Notes under the pieces: model-generated
Seen by the model: only the letters and a program-made list of their open reading frames with translations
What the model was told of the DNA's origin: nothing
The model's database searches: none
From: Burkholderiaceae bacterium
Lineage (GTDB): Bacteria > Pseudomonadota > Gammaproteobacteria > Burkholderiales > Burkholderiaceae
DNA length: 6,913 nucleotides
Assembly (NCBI GenBank): GCA_947459465.1
Contig: CANHDS010000027.1
Span: 1 to 6,913, forward strand
Direction: 5' to 3'
Translations under genes and position numbers: made by a program
Shown: positions 1-6,253 of the stretch, one piece after another
Numbering within the stretch: position 1 is the first letter of the stretch
How the letters are laid out: each line of letters starts with the position of its first letter

Positions 1-292
1 AGTAGGCTCTGAGCATAGGTTGCAAAATATGAACCACAATATCACCGCAATCCACCAGAACCCATTCACCCGTCTCCAAGCCCTCGATCGAGATCACTTC
101 CCCACCTTTTTCAAGAACCTTTTCCTTGACTGAGAGGGCTAAGGAACGAGTTTGACGATTACTGCTACCTGTTGCAATGATGACTCGATCAAAAAGTTCG
201 CTGAGCTTGCTGCTGTCATAGACGCGAATATCTTGTGCTTTGACATCCTCGAGGGCGTCAATGATGGTGCGCTGTAGTTTTTTAATATCCAT
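1..292 (-). CDS. rsfS: Ribosomal silencing factor RsfS (partial, 3' end cut by window)
   Basis: RsfS (Iojap/YbeB/DUF143 family) binds ribosomal protein uL14 on the 50S subunit and blocks joining with the 30S subunit, silencing ribosomes in starvation. My translation of the minus strand gives about 97 codons beginning MDIKKLQRTIIDALEDVKA. It carries the family hallmarks ATGSSNRQTRSLA (about residues 41-53), GLETGEWVLVDCGDIVVH (about 71-88) and the following LQPMLRAY. The family is usually about 105-140 residues, so only the C-terminal tail is missing. The ATG at 292 is preferred because an in-frame TAA lies just upstream (299-301). Another ATG overlapping the nadD stop (307-309) is in a different frame. 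The gene lies 13 bp behind nadD, the common nadD-rsfS pairing. rlmH would be expected next, outside the window (inference). Confidence 0.95.
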   Translation of the reverse strand, partial: MDIKKLQRTIIDALEDVKAQDIRVYDSSKLSELFDRVIIATGSSNRQTRSLALSVKEKVLEKGGEVISIEGLETGEWVLVDCGDIVVHILQPMLRAY

Positions 293-305
293 ATGACTTT
301 AGAGC

Positions 306-1007
306 TCATCTTACCTTGGATTGGTAGAGACCTTTTTCTAAAATAATGTTCCAGACCGATTGCGGTAACCATTGTTGAATGGCATCGGCGTTGGGGTGAT
401 GCGCCAGCAGAGGTCGAAGGCTACTGGATGCCAAGTCAATGGAAAGTTCCTCATCTAAATAAATGAGTCCGCAGGATTGTTGACAAAGTTCCTGAGCATG
501 CGTGGTTTGATGATCTTGATAAAGAGCTAATAGAGGTGGGTGGTCCTGTAGTTGAATCGCAATCCGATAGGGTGGCCGACTCGCTACTGCTAAGTGGATG
601 AAATGTATTAAGTCTCGCCAGTCATTCCAGGTGTAAAGCTGTAAAAAACTATCAGCGCCCATGAGCCAAATTAATGCCGTTTGATCGCCATAGAGCTGTC
701 GCAGGGCTTTGGCGCTGTCGATCGTATAGCTGGGTCCAGCCCGATCAATTTCCATGGTACTGACTGTGACTCGAGTACTTAAACCAAGCTGTTGGAGCTC
801 GATCTTTAGAACCTCAGCGGCTGCAAGTGTCATGGCATAGCGATCAACTGCTGGAGTGATGTGAGTACCTTTTTGCCATGGCTCACCACTAGGTAACCAC
901 ATAAGCTCATCGAGCTTTAAACGTTTTGCAAAATGCGCAGCAAGATGAATGTGGCCCCAATGCGGTGGGTCAAATGTGCCCCCGAGGATACCGATGGTTT
1001 TATTCAA
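306..1007 (-). CDS. nadD: Nicotinate-nucleotide adenylyltransferase NadD
   Basis: NadD transfers AMP from ATP to nicotinate mononucleotide, giving deamido-NAD, the shared step of de novo and salvage NAD synthesis in the cytoplasm. The 233-residue product has the nucleotidyltransferase signature GGTFDPPHWGH at 9-19, with the HxGH-type ATP site. RAGPSYTIDSAKALR (about 89-103) matches the substrate-loop motif, GADSFLQLYTW lies at 117-127, and DLASSSLRPLL near 191-201 corresponds to the C-terminal ATP-binding (S/T)SxxIR motif. The length is normal for the family. The start is TTG: between the upstream hemF stop and the GGTFDP motif no in-frame ATG or GTG exists. The gene is in the same frame as hemF and begins 12 bp after it. 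It is probably translated from the yebC-purD-hemF-nadD-rsfS transcript. Function is confident; the exact start is slightly less so. Confidence 0.95.
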   Translation of the reverse strand: MNKTIGILGGTFDPPHWGHIHLAAHFAKRLKLDELMWLPSGEPWQKGTHITPAVDRYAMTLAAAEVLKIELQQLGLSTRVTVSTMEIDRAGPSYTIDSAKALRQLYGDQTALIWLMGADSFLQLYTWNDWRDLIHFIHLAVASRPPYRIAIQLQDHPPLLALYQDHQTTHAQELCQQSCGLIYLDEELSIDLASSSLRPLLAHHPNADAIQQWLPQSVWNIILEKGLYQSKVR

Positions 1008-1017
1008 GAATGATTCG

Positions 1018-1022
1018 CCTTA
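1018..1022 (-). promoter_or_regulatory. Ribosome binding site of nadD, overlapping the hemF stop codon
   Basis: Reading the minus strand, TAAGG contains the hemF TAA stop (1020-1022) and an AAGG Shine-Dalgarno core, about 10 nt ahead of the TTG start at 1007. The overlap suggests that ribosomes ending hemF translation help initiation on nadD. The site supports the TTG start because no other start codon lies in frame at a usable distance. Confidence 0.5.
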
Positions 1023-1949
1023 AGCCTCAGTTAGCCAATCGCGTGGCTTGAGATAGCGCTCATAGAGGCGGGCTTCAGGAGTCCCTGGTTGGGGCTGCCA
1101 ATTGTATTTCCAGGTGACAACGGGTGGCATGGACATGAGGATGGATTCCGAGCGCCCACCCGATTGAAGACCAAAGATGGTTCCTCGATCAAAGATCAGG
1201 TTGTATTCCACATAGCGCCCACGACGGTATTCCTGAAAATCCCGCTCTGCTTGGGTGTAAGGCTCTTGATAACGACGCTTGAGAATGGGTAAATACGCTT
1301 CAATGAACGCGTCTCCGACTGAACGCATCATGGCAAAACTTGTTTCAAATCCCAGTTCATTGAAATCGTCAAAGAAAATACCTCCAATGCCACGCGGCTC
1401 ATCCCGATGCTTCAGATAAAAATACTCATCGCACCATTTCTTAAAGCGTGGATATAAATTGGCACCAAATGGATCCAAAGCATCTTTAGCCGTTTGATGA
1501 AAATGTTTACAGTCCTCATCAACCCCATAGTAGGGGGTTAGATCAAAGCCACCGCCAAACCACCAAACTGGATCTTGATTAGGGGCTTGCGCAATAAAGC
1601 AGCGCACATTCATGTGGGTGGTCGGTGCTTTAGGATTATGTGGATGAAACACTACGGAAACGCCCATCGCCTCAAAGGTGCGCCCCGCAATCTCTGGGCG
1701 ATTTTGGGTGGCGGCTGGCGGTAGTTGATTACCACTTACATGCGAGAACCCGACACCCCCTTTTTCTAAGATGTTGCCATTTTCCAGAATGCAGGTGCGG
1801 CCTGACCCTTGTAATTTACTGTCCTTCGGTTTCTCCCAGGCATCTATGACAAACGGTTTACCATCCATCGCACTGGTTGCACTAGTGATCCGGTCTTGTA
1901 AGCCCAGCAAATAATCTTTAACGGCCTGAGTATCAATTGTTGCTGCCAT
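1020..1949 (-). CDS. hemF: Oxygen-dependent coproporphyrinogen III oxidase HemF
   Basis: HemF uses O2 to decarboxylate two propionate side chains of coproporphyrinogen III, giving protoporphyrinogen IX in haem synthesis. The protein is 309 residues, close to the usual bacterial length of about 300. Family blocks seen in order are GVGFSHVSG (65-73), [16 protein letters not shown] (101-116), [13 protein letters not shown] (129-141), [16 protein letters not shown] (181-196), [18 protein letters not shown] (244-261) and [13 protein letters not shown] (264-276). The block at 101-116 holds the conserved histidines of the active site. A good AAGGA ribosome binding site stands 6 nt before the ATG. 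The gene lies 30 bp after purD and 12 bp before nadD, so cotranscription is likely. An oxygen-dependent enzyme suggests a host able to respire oxygen; the anaerobic HemN is not in this window. Confidence 0.97.
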   Translation of the reverse strand: MAATIDTQAVKDYLLGLQDRITSATSAMDGKPFVIDAWEKPKDSKLQGSGRTCILENGNILEKGGVGFSHVSGNQLPPAATQNRPEIAGRTFEAMGVSVVFHPHNPKAPTTHMNVRCFIAQAPNQDPVWWFGGGFDLTPYYGVDEDCKHFHQTAKDALDPFGANLYPRFKKWCDEYFYLKHRDEPRGIGGIFFDDFNELGFETSFAMMRSVGDAFIEAYLPILKRRYQEPYTQAERDFQEYRRGRYVEYNLIFDRGTIFGLQSGGRSESILMSMPPVVTWKYNWQPQPGTPEARLYERYLKPRDWLTEA

Positions 1950-1979
1950 TCAATTTCCTTAACTTGTCTTACCTTATTT

Positions 1980-3251
1980 TTACTTTAGGGCTCGAAAGCC
2001 AATATCACTGCGGTACTGCATTCCATCGAAATGAATTTGATCAATCGCAGAATACGCCTTTTGTTGCGCCCCTTTAACAGTATCTGCTAGACCAACCACA
2101 CACAATACTCGGCCGCCCGAGGTGCGAAGCTCACCATCGTGGATTTTGGTGCCCGCATGAAAGGTTATTTGGTCATTCGTTTCTGCTGGGATCCCGGAAA
2201 TTACATCGCCTGATTTGGGATTCTCTGGGTAGTTGGCAGCCGCCAATACCACCCCAAGCGCAATGCGTCGATCCCAACTCAACTCAACTTCATCAAGTTT
2301 GCCATCAATGGCTTTATCCAGAGCAGGTACTAAATCGCTGTCTAGGCGAGCCATAATCGGCTGGGTTTCAGGATCACCCATGCGGCAATTGAACTCTAAG
2401 GTTTTAATTTGACCATTGGGCTGGATCATGAGGCCAGCATAAAGAAAACCAGTGTATGGAATCCCATCAGCCCGCATTCCTTCCACCGTTGGTAAGATCA
2501 CTTCTCGCATGGCACGCGCATGCACTTCAGGGGTCACTACTGGGGCTGGCGAGTAGGCGCCCATGCCACCAGTATTGGGGCCTTGGTCGCCATTGAGTAA
2601 ACGCTTATGATCTTGGCTACTAGCCAGTGGTAAGACATTCTTGCCATCAACCAGCACAATAAAACTTGCTTCTTCACCGGTAATAAATTCTTCAATGACA
2701 ACTCGTGCGCCTGCATGACCTAATTTGTTATCCGAGAGCATCATGTCAACTGCCATATGTGCTTCAGGCAAACTCATCGCAACCACCACCCCTTTGCCCG
2801 CAGCAAGACCGTCGGCCTTAATCACAATCGGCGCACCTTTTTGATCAATGTAGTCATGCGCAGCGACAGCACTCGTAAAGGTTTGGTAATCCGCCGTTGG
2901 AATGCCATGGCGTTTCATGAATGCCTTTGAGAAGTCTTTAGAGGACTCTAACTGTGCTGCTAACTGGGTTGGACCAAAAATACGCAAGCCCTGATTACGA
3001 AAGACATCAACAATTCCCGCAGCCAATGGCGCTTCAGGCCCGACCACTGTTAAACCAATCTGCTCACGTTTTGCAAATGCAGCAAGCTCTTCGAGGTCTG
3101 AGATCGGTAAATTTTCAATACCCGCATTTTTTTGATTAGCCGTGCCCCCATTGCCAGGAGCTACGAATACCTTTTGTACTTTTGGTGAGCGAGCCAACTT
3201 CCAAGCTAGTGCATGCTCCCGACCACCGGAGCCGATTAGTAAAATTTTCAT
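1980..3251 (-). CDS. purD: Phosphoribosylamine-glycine ligase (GAR synthetase) PurD
   Basis: PurD joins glycine to 5-phosphoribosylamine with ATP, the second step of de novo purine synthesis in the cytoplasm. The protein is 423 residues, the standard length for the stand-alone bacterial enzyme. The N-terminal fold opens with GSGGREHALAWK (7-18) and GNGGT (33-37). The ATP-grasp domain spans about 102-300, with KADGLAAGKGVVVA (145-158), SQDHKR (212-217), GPNTGGMGAYSP (224-235) and the metal-binding EFNCRMGDPETQ (286-297). The C-terminal domain ends normally near 423. A purine-rich GAGAAAG ribosome binding site sits 6 nt before the ATG. It follows yebC by 21 bp and precedes hemF by 30 bp. It is not beside purH, the usual partner in enterobacteria; the yebC-purD-hemF order is the one I associate with Burkholderiales. 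Confidence 0.97.
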   Translation of the reverse strand: MKILLIGSGGREHALAWKLARSPKVQKVFVAPGNGGTANQKNAGIENLPISDLEELAAFAKREQIGLTVVGPEAPLAAGIVDVFRNQGLRIFGPTQLAAQLESSKDFSKAFMKRHGIPTADYQTFTSAVAAHDYIDQKGAPIVIKADGLAAGKGVVVAMSLPEAHMAVDMMLSDNKLGHAGARVVIEEFITGEEASFIVLVDGKNVLPLASSQDHKRLLNGDQGPNTGGMGAYSPAPVVTPEVHARAMREVILPTVEGMRADGIPYTGFLYAGLMIQPNGQIKTLEFNCRMGDPETQPIMARLDSDLVPALDKAIDGKLDEVELSWDRRIALGVVLAAANYPENPKSGDVISGIPAETNDQITFHAGTKIHDGELRTSGGRVLCVVGLADTVKGAQQKAYSAIDQIHFDGMQYRSDIGFRALK

Positions 3252-3272
3252 AATGAACTTTCTCTTTACGTC

Positions 3273-3992
3273 TTAAAGATTGGCATTCGTATAAACCGCT
3301 TGGACATCATCTAAATTCTCGAGCGCATCTAATAGTTTTTGCATGGATTCCGCTTGCTCATCATTTAATTCAACATCGGTCGAAGGACGCATAGTGACCT
3401 CAGCCAATTCTGGTTTTAAACCGGCAGTTTCTAGGGCACTCCGAATCGTGGTGAACTCAAACGGATCGGTAATGACCTCGAGCGATCCATCATCATGAGT
3501 AATCACATCCTCCGCGCCTGCTTCAAGAGCTAGCTCGAGTAATTGCTCTTCATTCGTGCCAGGGGCAAATAGAAGCTGGCCGCAGTGTTTAAATAAGAAA
3601 GCGACTGAGCCCTCTGTACCCATATTGCCACCGTGCTTTGAAAAGGCATGGCGGACCTCGGCAACGGTGCGGGTGCGATTATCGGTCATGGAGTCCACAA
3701 TTACAGCGGCTCCATTGATCCCGTAACCTTCATACCGAATCTCTTCATAGTCAACACCATCAGCCGCCCCCGTTCCGCGCGCAATCGCACGTTGCACATT
3801 GTCATTAGGCATATTGGCATCTTTGGCTTTGTCAATCGCTAGACGTAGACGAGGATTGGCGCTCAGATCACCCCCGCCCAAGCGAGCAGCAACGGTAATC
3901 TCTTTAATGAGCTTGGTCCAAACTTTGCCCCGCTTTTCGTCTTGGCGTCCTTTACGGTGTTGAATATTGGCCCATTTTGAATGACCCGCCAT
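3273..3992 (-). CDS. yebC: YebC/PmpR/TACO1-family protein
   Basis: This is a 239-residue YebC-family protein, opening with the invariant [18 protein letters not shown]. It continues with [10 protein letters not shown] (23-32), [20 protein letters not shown] (46-65), EIRYEGYG (84-91), DNRTRT (104-109) and [16 protein letters not shown] (119-134). Members have been described as DNA-binding regulators (PmpR) and, more recently, as translation factors that relieve stalling at proline stretches, like mitochondrial TACO1. Which role applies here cannot be read from sequence. The frame stays open further upstream to a TTG at 4052, but the ATG at 3992 is preferred. It matches the family N-terminus and has an AGAAGGA ribosome binding site 8 nt upstream. 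It is the first gene of the leftward five-gene set, so its upstream region probably carries the operon promoter. Confidence 0.95.
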   Translation of the reverse strand: MAGHSKWANIQHRKGRQDEKRGKVWTKLIKEITVAARLGGGDLSANPRLRLAIDKAKDANMPNDNVQRAIARGTGAADGVDYEEIRYEGYGINGAAVIVDSMTDNRTRTVAEVRHAFSKHGGNMGTEGSVAFLFKHCGQLLFAPGTNEEQLLELALEAGAEDVITHDDGSLEVITDPFEFTTIRSALETAGLKPELAEVTMRPSTDVELNDEQAESMQKLLDALENLDDVQAVYTNANL

Positions 3993-4000
3993 GGTGGCAA

Positions 4001-4007
4001 TCCTTCT
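4001..4007 (-). promoter_or_regulatory. Ribosome binding site of yebC (decides start)
   Basis: On the minus strand AGAAGGA lies 8 nt before the ATG at 3992. It supports that ATG over the in-frame upstream TTG at 4052, which would add 20 residues not seen in the family. Confidence 0.7.
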
Positions 4008-4086
4008 CTGATGAATAAATGAATTTCGACTTAGAAACGTAATTTTAGGCAAAATACGAGCTTGTCTTTAAAAATGACACCCCAAG

Positions 4087-4100
4087 CATCGATTTCGATG
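4087..4100. promoter_or_regulatory. 14-bp dyad, possible operator
   Basis: CATCGATTTCGATG is a perfect inverted repeat: 6-bp arms CATCGA/TCGATG around a TT centre. It lies 33 bp before the qor start and 95 bp before the yebC start, where a dimeric regulator could sit. Binding is inferred only from position and symmetry; a short perfect dyad can arise by chance. Confidence 0.3.
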
Positions 4101-4120
4101 AAATTGGAACAAGAATATTC

Positions 4121-4125
4121 AGGAG
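4121..4125 (+). promoter_or_regulatory. Ribosome binding site of qor
   Basis: AGGAG lies 7 nt before the ATG at 4133, a strong Shine-Dalgarno match that fixes the start codon. Confidence 0.75.
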
Positions 4126-4132
4126 AATAAAT

Positions 4133-5119
4133 ATGTCAGTCATTCATACCAAAGCGATTCGGATCGATGAAGTTGGACCACCCGAGGTCATGAAATACGT
4201 CGATGTTTCATTGGGTGAGCCCGGACCCGGAGAGGTTTTAATTACTCAAAAAGCATGTGGTTTGAACTATATTGATGTTTATTTTCGATCGGGCTACTAC
4301 CCCCAACCATTACCAGGTGGCATTGGTATGGAAGCTTCGGGCGTGATTGAAAAAGTAGGCCCTGGTGTTACACACCTTAAGGTGGGCGATCGCGTAGCCT
4401 ATGCAGGTAGACCAACGGGGGCTTATGCACAAGCTCGCATCATGCCCGCCGAGACTATTGTGCGGCTACCAGATGCGATCTCGTTTGAGACTGGTGCAGG
4501 CATGATGCTGCAAGGACTCACCGTGCAATATCTCTTAAACGATACCCATAAGGTGCAGCGTGGTGATACGGTTCTCTTTCATGCGATTGCTGGCGGTGTT
4601 GGTTTAATTGCATTGCAATGGTTAAAGGCAATTGGTGCCACTGTGATTGGTACGGTAGGCAGTCCTGAAAAGGCGGCACTTGCGAAGTCATACGGCTGTG
4701 ATCATGTGATTGAATACCGCACCGAGGATTTTGTTACTCGCGTGAAAGAAATTACCAATGGTAAAGGCGTGGCGGTTGCCTACGATGCGGTCGGCAAAGA
4801 TACCTTCATGAAAACCTTGGACTGTATTGCCCCACGTGGCATGGCGGTTAGCTTCGGCAATGCCTCTGGATCGATTCCACCGATCGATTTAGCAGTCCTG
4901 TCAAGCAAGGGATCATTGAAGTTAACACGACCCACTTTGATGACCTATGTGCATAATCGCTCACTGTTAGAGCCAATGGCAAAGGATTTATTTGATCGTG
5001 TGACTCAGGGGCAAATTAAGATTGAGATTAAGCAAAAATATCCATTGGCCGATGCGGTACAGGCGCATCGAGATCTTGAAGGACGTAAGACCACTGGCAC
5101 AACGATCCTGATCCCTTAA
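4133..5119 (+). CDS. qor: NADPH:quinone oxidoreductase (zinc-free MDR superfamily, QorA-like)
   Basis: The product is a 328-residue cytoplasmic member of the medium-chain dehydrogenase/reductase superfamily. It very likely reduces quinones or related electrophiles with NADPH. The N-terminal GroES-like domain (about 1-125) contains GLNYIDVYFRSGYYP (43-57) and GMEASGVIEKVGPGV (65-79). It lacks the cysteine cluster of zinc alcohol dehydrogenases. The Rossmann domain has the nucleotide-binding AIAGGVGLIALQWLKAIGA (151-169). Later blocks YDAVGKDT, SFGNASG, LTRPTL and the C-terminal GTTILIP strongly resemble E. coli QorA, which has almost the same length (327). A strong AGGAG precedes the ATG. It is divergent from yebC, and tRNA-Leu follows on the same strand after 93 bp. 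The physiological substrate is unknown; family enzymes are often linked to quinone or oxidative stress. Confidence 0.92.
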   Translation: MSVIHTKAIRIDEVGPPEVMKYVDVSLGEPGPGEVLITQKACGLNYIDVYFRSGYYPQPLPGGIGMEASGVIEKVGPGVTHLKVGDRVAYAGRPTGAYAQARIMPAETIVRLPDAISFETGAGMMLQGLTVQYLLNDTHKVQRGDTVLFHAIAGGVGLIALQWLKAIGATVIGTVGSPEKAALAKSYGCDHVIEYRTEDFVTRVKEITNGKGVAVAYDAVGKDTFMKTLDCIAPRGMAVSFGNASGSIPPIDLAVLSSKGSLKLTRPTLMTYVHNRSLLEPMAKDLFDRVTQGQIKIEIKQKYPLADAVQAHRDLEGRKTTGTTILIP

Positions 5120-5148
5120 GCAGTCGATTTGAGCACTTTGGGTGCGAG

Positions 5149-5174
5149 GCGATGAGATTGGTTAAAATCATCGC
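5149..5174. other. Potential stem-loop between qor and tRNA-Leu
   Basis: GCGATGA (5149-5155) pairs perfectly with TCATCGC (5168-5174) across a 12-nt loop, starting 30 bp after the qor stop. No T-run follows on either strand, so it is not a canonical intrinsic terminator. It could stabilise the qor mRNA 3' end or act as a weak terminator. The loop contains TAAAAT (5163-5168), which resembles a -10 box, but its -35 partner is poor (TTGGGT, 19-bp spacing). Confidence 0.35.
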
Positions 5175-5186
5175 TTCGATCAATAC

Positions 5187-5207
5187 CGTTCATGTTTAAT
5201 ATGAACG
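5187..5207. other. Dyad / hairpin in the tRNA-Leu 5' leader
   Basis: CGTTCAT (5187-5193) and ATGAACG (5201-5207) form a perfect 7-bp inverted repeat around a 7-nt AT-rich centre. It ends only 5 nt before the mature tRNA 5' end at 5213. It might be a leader hairpin near the RNase P site, or a protein-binding dyad over the promoter. TAATAT (5197-5202) inside it is a weak -10 candidate without a good -35. Confidence 0.35.
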
Positions 5208-5212
5208 AATTA

Positions 5213-5297
5213 GCCTCGGTGATGGAATTGGTAGACGTGCCGGACTCAAAATCCGGTGCCGCAAGGCGTGTCGGTTCGAGTCCGACCCGAGGCACCA
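5213..5297 (+). tRNA. tRNA-Leu (anticodon CAA)
   Basis: This is a complete 85-nt class II tRNA decoding UUG leucine codons. The acceptor stem pairs GCCTCGG (5213-5219) with CCGAGGC (5287-5293), followed by discriminator A and an encoded CCA (5295-5297). The anticodon stem is CCGGA/TCCGG around loop CTCAAAA, with CAA at 5247-5249. The long variable arm (GCC-GCAA-GGC) is typical of leucine tRNAs. The T arm is GTCGG-TTCGAGT-CCGAC (5270-5286). It follows qor on the same strand by 93 bp, so it may have its own promoter or be processed from qor readthrough. The convergent cysB stop codon begins at the very next base. No integrase or att-like duplication is seen here. Confidence 0.97.
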
Positions 5298-5308
5298 TCA
5301 AATTTGAT
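5297..5308. repeat. 12-bp perfect palindrome at the tRNA/cysB junction
   Basis: ATCAAATTTGAT is its own reverse complement. It begins with the last A of the tRNA CCA and contains the cysB stop codon (TGA on the minus strand). It is too short and lacks a loop and T-run to be a normal intrinsic terminator. It may be chance, or a weak symmetrical 3' processing or pause signal. Confidence 0.4.
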
Positions 5309-6239
5309 AATCGCTCGATTCGCTCGACATGGCTTGTTCCACAATTTTGCGCGTGAGCGTCGGTGAGAATAGCTCTATAAAGGTAAAGATAAACGAGCGC
5401 AGATAAGCACCTTGTTTAATGCCGATGTGTGTGACATTGGTGCCAAAGATGTGCCCTACTGAAATGGATTTCAGTTGCCGATCGCGTTCAGGATCAAAGG
5501 CCACACCCGCCACAATCCCAACGCCCATGCCATTCTCTACATAAGTTTTAATTACATCGGCATCGATCGCCTCCAAAATAATGTCAGGGGCGAGATTGCG
5601 CTGCGCAAATGCGGCATCGATTTTGCTACGACCAGAAAACGCTTTTGCATAGGTAATGAGTGGAAACTTGGTTAAAAGTTCCAGGGTAATGGACTCATGA
5701 TTGAGTAAGGGGTGACCGGATGGGACAACCACCGCATGTTGCCATTGGTGACTGGGAAGCGCTAAGACCCCAGGTGTATTGGCAAGCCCTTCTGTAGCGA
5801 TTGCCAGATCAGCACGATCTTCGAGCAACATTTGGGCAATCTGCGTGGGGTTTCCCTGCAACAGGCTAACGCGCACCTTCGGAAAGCGTTTTGTAAACTC
5901 GCTCAAGACCTTGGGCAAGGCATAACGGGCTTGGGTATGCGTCGTGGCAATCACAAAGCTACCTTGGTCTTGGTTGGCGTAATCATTTCCAACCCGTTTT
6001 AAGGTCTCGACTTCCTCTAATAAACGTTCAATTGAGATCAGGATGCGTTTGCCGGGTTCGGTTAAGGAGCGAATCCGCTTACCATGACGTCGAAAGATTT
6101 CAACACCCAACTCATCTTCGAGTTCAATGATCGCTTTTGAGACGCCTGGCTGGGAGGTAAAGAGTGCCTTCGCCGCTGCAGTCAAATTAAAGTTCTGACG
6201 AACTACCTCACGAACAAAACGTAGTTGATGAAGATTCAT
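5298..6239 (-). CDS. cysB: CysB-type LysR-family transcriptional regulator
   Basis: The 313-residue protein is a LysR-type regulator of the CysB/Cbl branch, which controls sulfate uptake and assimilation genes; in enterobacteria the inducer is N-acetylserine and sulfide or thiosulfate act as anti-inducers. The N-terminal winged helix-turn-helix is about 1-60 (MNLHQLRFVREVVRQNFNLT, then AAKALFTSQPGVSKAI at about 22-37). A linker helix follows to about 88, then the ligand domain. ATTHTQARYALP (98-109) is a CysB hallmark. T100, T102, Q103, T149 and W166 stand at the positions I recall as ligand contacts in Klebsiella CysB. The family is usually about 310-325 residues. An AAGGA ribosome binding site overlaps the lptG stop, so it is probably cotranscribed with lptG. 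The gene ends directly against the convergent tRNA-Leu. Cbl-like or organosulfur specificity cannot be excluded. Confidence 0.93.
   Translation of the reverse strand: MNLHQLRFVREVVRQNFNLTAAAKALFTSQPGVSKAIIELEDELGVEIFRRHGKRIRSLTEPGKRILISIERLLEEVETLKRVGNDYANQDQGSFVIATTHTQARYALPKVLSEFTKRFPKVRVSLLQGNPTQIAQMLLEDRADLAIATEGLANTPGVLALPSHQWQHAVVVPSGHPLLNHESITLELLTKFPLITYAKAFSGRSKIDAAFAQRNLAPDIILEAIDADVIKTYVENGMGVGIVAGVAFDPERDRQLKSISVGHIFGTNVTHIGIKQGAYLRSFIFTFIELFSPTLTRKIVEQAMSSESSDYQI
5311..5328 (-). repeat. 9-bp tandem repeat at the cysB 3' end
   Basis: Two adjacent 9-bp units, TCGCTCGAT and TCGCTCGAC, differ only in the last base. They encode Ser-Ser-Glu followed by Ser-Ser-Asp in the C-terminal tail of CysB. 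This is a likely small duplication in a poorly conserved tail with no evident role. Confidence 0.6.
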
Positions 6240-6248
6240 CCGAAAATA

Positions 6249-6253
6249 TCCTT
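6249..6253 (-). promoter_or_regulatory. Ribosome binding site of cysB, overlapping the lptG stop codon
   Basis: AAGGA on the minus strand overlaps the lptG TAA (6252-6254) and lies 9 nt before the cysB ATG at 6239. This arrangement favours translational coupling of lptG and cysB. Confidence 0.65.

Larger units (their letters stand above)
3993..4132. promoter_or_regulatory. Divergent yebC/qor intergenic region
   Basis: These 140 bp lie between the start codons of two divergent genes and must hold both leaders, and most likely both promoters. The stretch is AT-rich. On the minus strand a TAAAAT hexamer near 4042-4047 resembles a -10 box for yebC, but the only candidate -35 (AAGACA-like) is about 15 bp away, so I cannot assign it firmly. 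No convincing sigma-70 pair was found for qor. Confidence 0.5.

Noticed and set aside
139..372. Minus-strand open frame of 77 codons overlapping rsfS and nadD
   Set aside because: It is out of frame with both genes, which carry clear family motifs through this stretch. Its internal ATG overlaps the nadD stop but does not lead into rsfS.
3993..4052. 20-residue N-terminal extension of yebC from a TTG at 4052
   Set aside because: The family begins at MAGHSKW, and the ATG at 3992 has a good ribosome binding site. The extension has neither support.
5149..5174. Intrinsic terminator of qor
   Set aside because: The stem is real on paper but no T-run follows on either strand and the loop is long, so it is listed only as a potential stem-loop.
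5116..5301. Minus-strand open frame of 61 codons with a VGLEPTRLAAPDFESG-like peptide
   Set aside because: It is the antisense translation of tRNA-Leu and its leader, a well-known false protein that recurs in databases because the tRNA is conserved. It has no independent coding support.
5213..5308. tRNA-Leu as an integration site of a genomic island
   Set aside because: No integrase, no duplicated tRNA 3' end and no accessory genes are present; both flanks are core genes.
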